Positions 5,301 through 5,610 of a DNA stretch of 5,610 bases are shown here, in pieces. Position 1 is the stretch's first letter, and the number at the start of each line of letters is the position of its first letter. Source of the stretch: Candidatus Zixiibacteriota bacterium. Lineage in GTDB: Bacteria; Zixibacteria; MSB-5A5; GN15; FEB-12. The notes under the pieces were generated by a model, which saw only the letters and a list, made by a program, of their open reading frames with translations, had not been told where the DNA came from and searched no databases. The DNA is taken from the NCBI GenBank assembly GCA_030591625.1, contig JAUVAR010000191.1:1-5610 (forward strand), read 5' to 3'. A program made the position numbers and the translations under genes.

Positions 5301-5329
5301 GTTATAAGAATATTCTTCTAATTTATAAC
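5301..5329. promoter_or_regulatory. Inverted repeat between alr and the divergent gene
   Basis: GTTATAA (5301-5307) and TTATAAC (5323-5329) are perfect inverted arms. A separate 10-bp palindrome, AGAATATTCT (5307-5316), lies between them. The site is just upstream of the alr -35 region and about 40 bp upstream of the divergent gene's -35 box, which suits a regulator of alr or of both genes. It is AT-rich, so chance is possible, and no known regulator's consensus was recognised. Confidence 0.4.
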
Positions 5330-5368
5330 GGAAAACCGGGTAGCAGAGAGGCCAAATAGCCTTAAAGA

Positions 5369-5398
5369 TTGTCACTTATGACCGATAACTATTATAGA
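5369..5398 (+). promoter_or_regulatory. Candidate promoter of the divergent plus-strand gene
   Basis: TTGTCA (5369-5374, five of six consensus positions) and TATAGA (5393-5398, four of six) are 18 nt apart. The expected start near 5405 gives a leader of about 26 nt, with room for the GAGAG Shine-Dalgarno-like sequence at 5421-5425. Confidence 0.45.
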
Positions 5399-5430
5399 TA
5401 AATCGTGTCCGTAAACAAAAGAGAGATATT

Positions 5431-5610
5431 ATGCAGCTAAGTGGATTTTTCCAATCAATAGCAAGCAATTTCCGCGAACATTACCTTAGTCTGGCCAGAC
5501 AAACTGAATCAGGTCGCACACCCGCACACTACAACACAGATAAGCCAGCCGAAGCGATACCCGAAGAGACTGAATCATCAAATTTACTTCCGGTGGATAG
5601 TTTTGATGCA
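5431..5610 (+). CDS. Unknown protein, N-terminal 60 residues (runs off the right edge)
   Basis: An open frame of 60 codons starts at ATG 5431 and reaches the window end without a stop. GAGAG (5421-5425) lies 5 nt before the start, and a plausible promoter is at 5369-5398. The translated start, MQLSGFFQSIASNFREHYLS, looks like an amphipathic helix (about residues 3-23). After it comes a polar, probably disordered stretch rich in E, T, P and S (about 26-55). There is no signal peptide or transmembrane segment in the visible part, so a cytoplasmic protein is likely. I do not recognise the family. It is divergent from alr across 180 bp. The short visible length limits confidence, but promoter, ribosome site and open frame agree. 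Confidence 0.65.
   Translation, partial: MQLSGFFQSIASNFREHYLSLARQTESGRTPAHYNTDKPAEAIPEETESSNLLPVDSFDA

Overview
This window looks like a bacterial chromosome segment of moderately low G+C. It carries five genes in a row on the minus strand and the start of one divergent gene on the plus strand. Lineage is inference only. A secreted protein with thrombospondin type 3 repeats, two more Sec-exported proteins and start sites that often lack a Shine-Dalgarno sequence would fit an uncultured member of the Fibrobacteres-Chlorobi-Bacteroidetes group, such as Zixibacteria. No marker gene here settles it.

Layout, read in the direction of minus-strand transcription (right to left). Alanine racemase (alr, 5250-4096) makes D-alanine for the cell wall. 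It has a TATAAT box only 8 nt before its ATG, so its mRNA may be nearly leaderless. Next is rex (3938-3255), the NADH-sensing repressor. A near-consensus Rex operator (3971-3988) sits just downstream of its predicted promoter, which suggests autoregulation. Rex ends at a strong hairpin terminator (3160-3194), preceded by two smaller hairpins. Then come an exported protein made of eight contiguous TPR repeats (3055-2051) and a small exported protein of unknown function (1863-1285), which has its own strong intrinsic terminator (1207-1240). Last is the N-terminal 320 residues of a secreted, cysteine-containing protein with 23-residue calcium-binding type 3 repeats (962 to beyond the left edge).

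On the right, 5431-5610 (+) is the start of a gene of unknown function, divergent from alr. The 180-bp region between them holds a promoter for each side and an inverted repeat.

Every minus-strand gene is separated by a gap of more than 150 bp with its own terminator or promoter-like signals, so these are probably single-gene transcription units and not one operon. I see no CRISPR array, mobile element, tRNA or rRNA. The most useful observations are the open reading frame running off the left edge, the Rex operator, the nearly leaderless alr, the dimeric higher-order pattern of the type 3 repeats, and several inverted repeats in leader regions.
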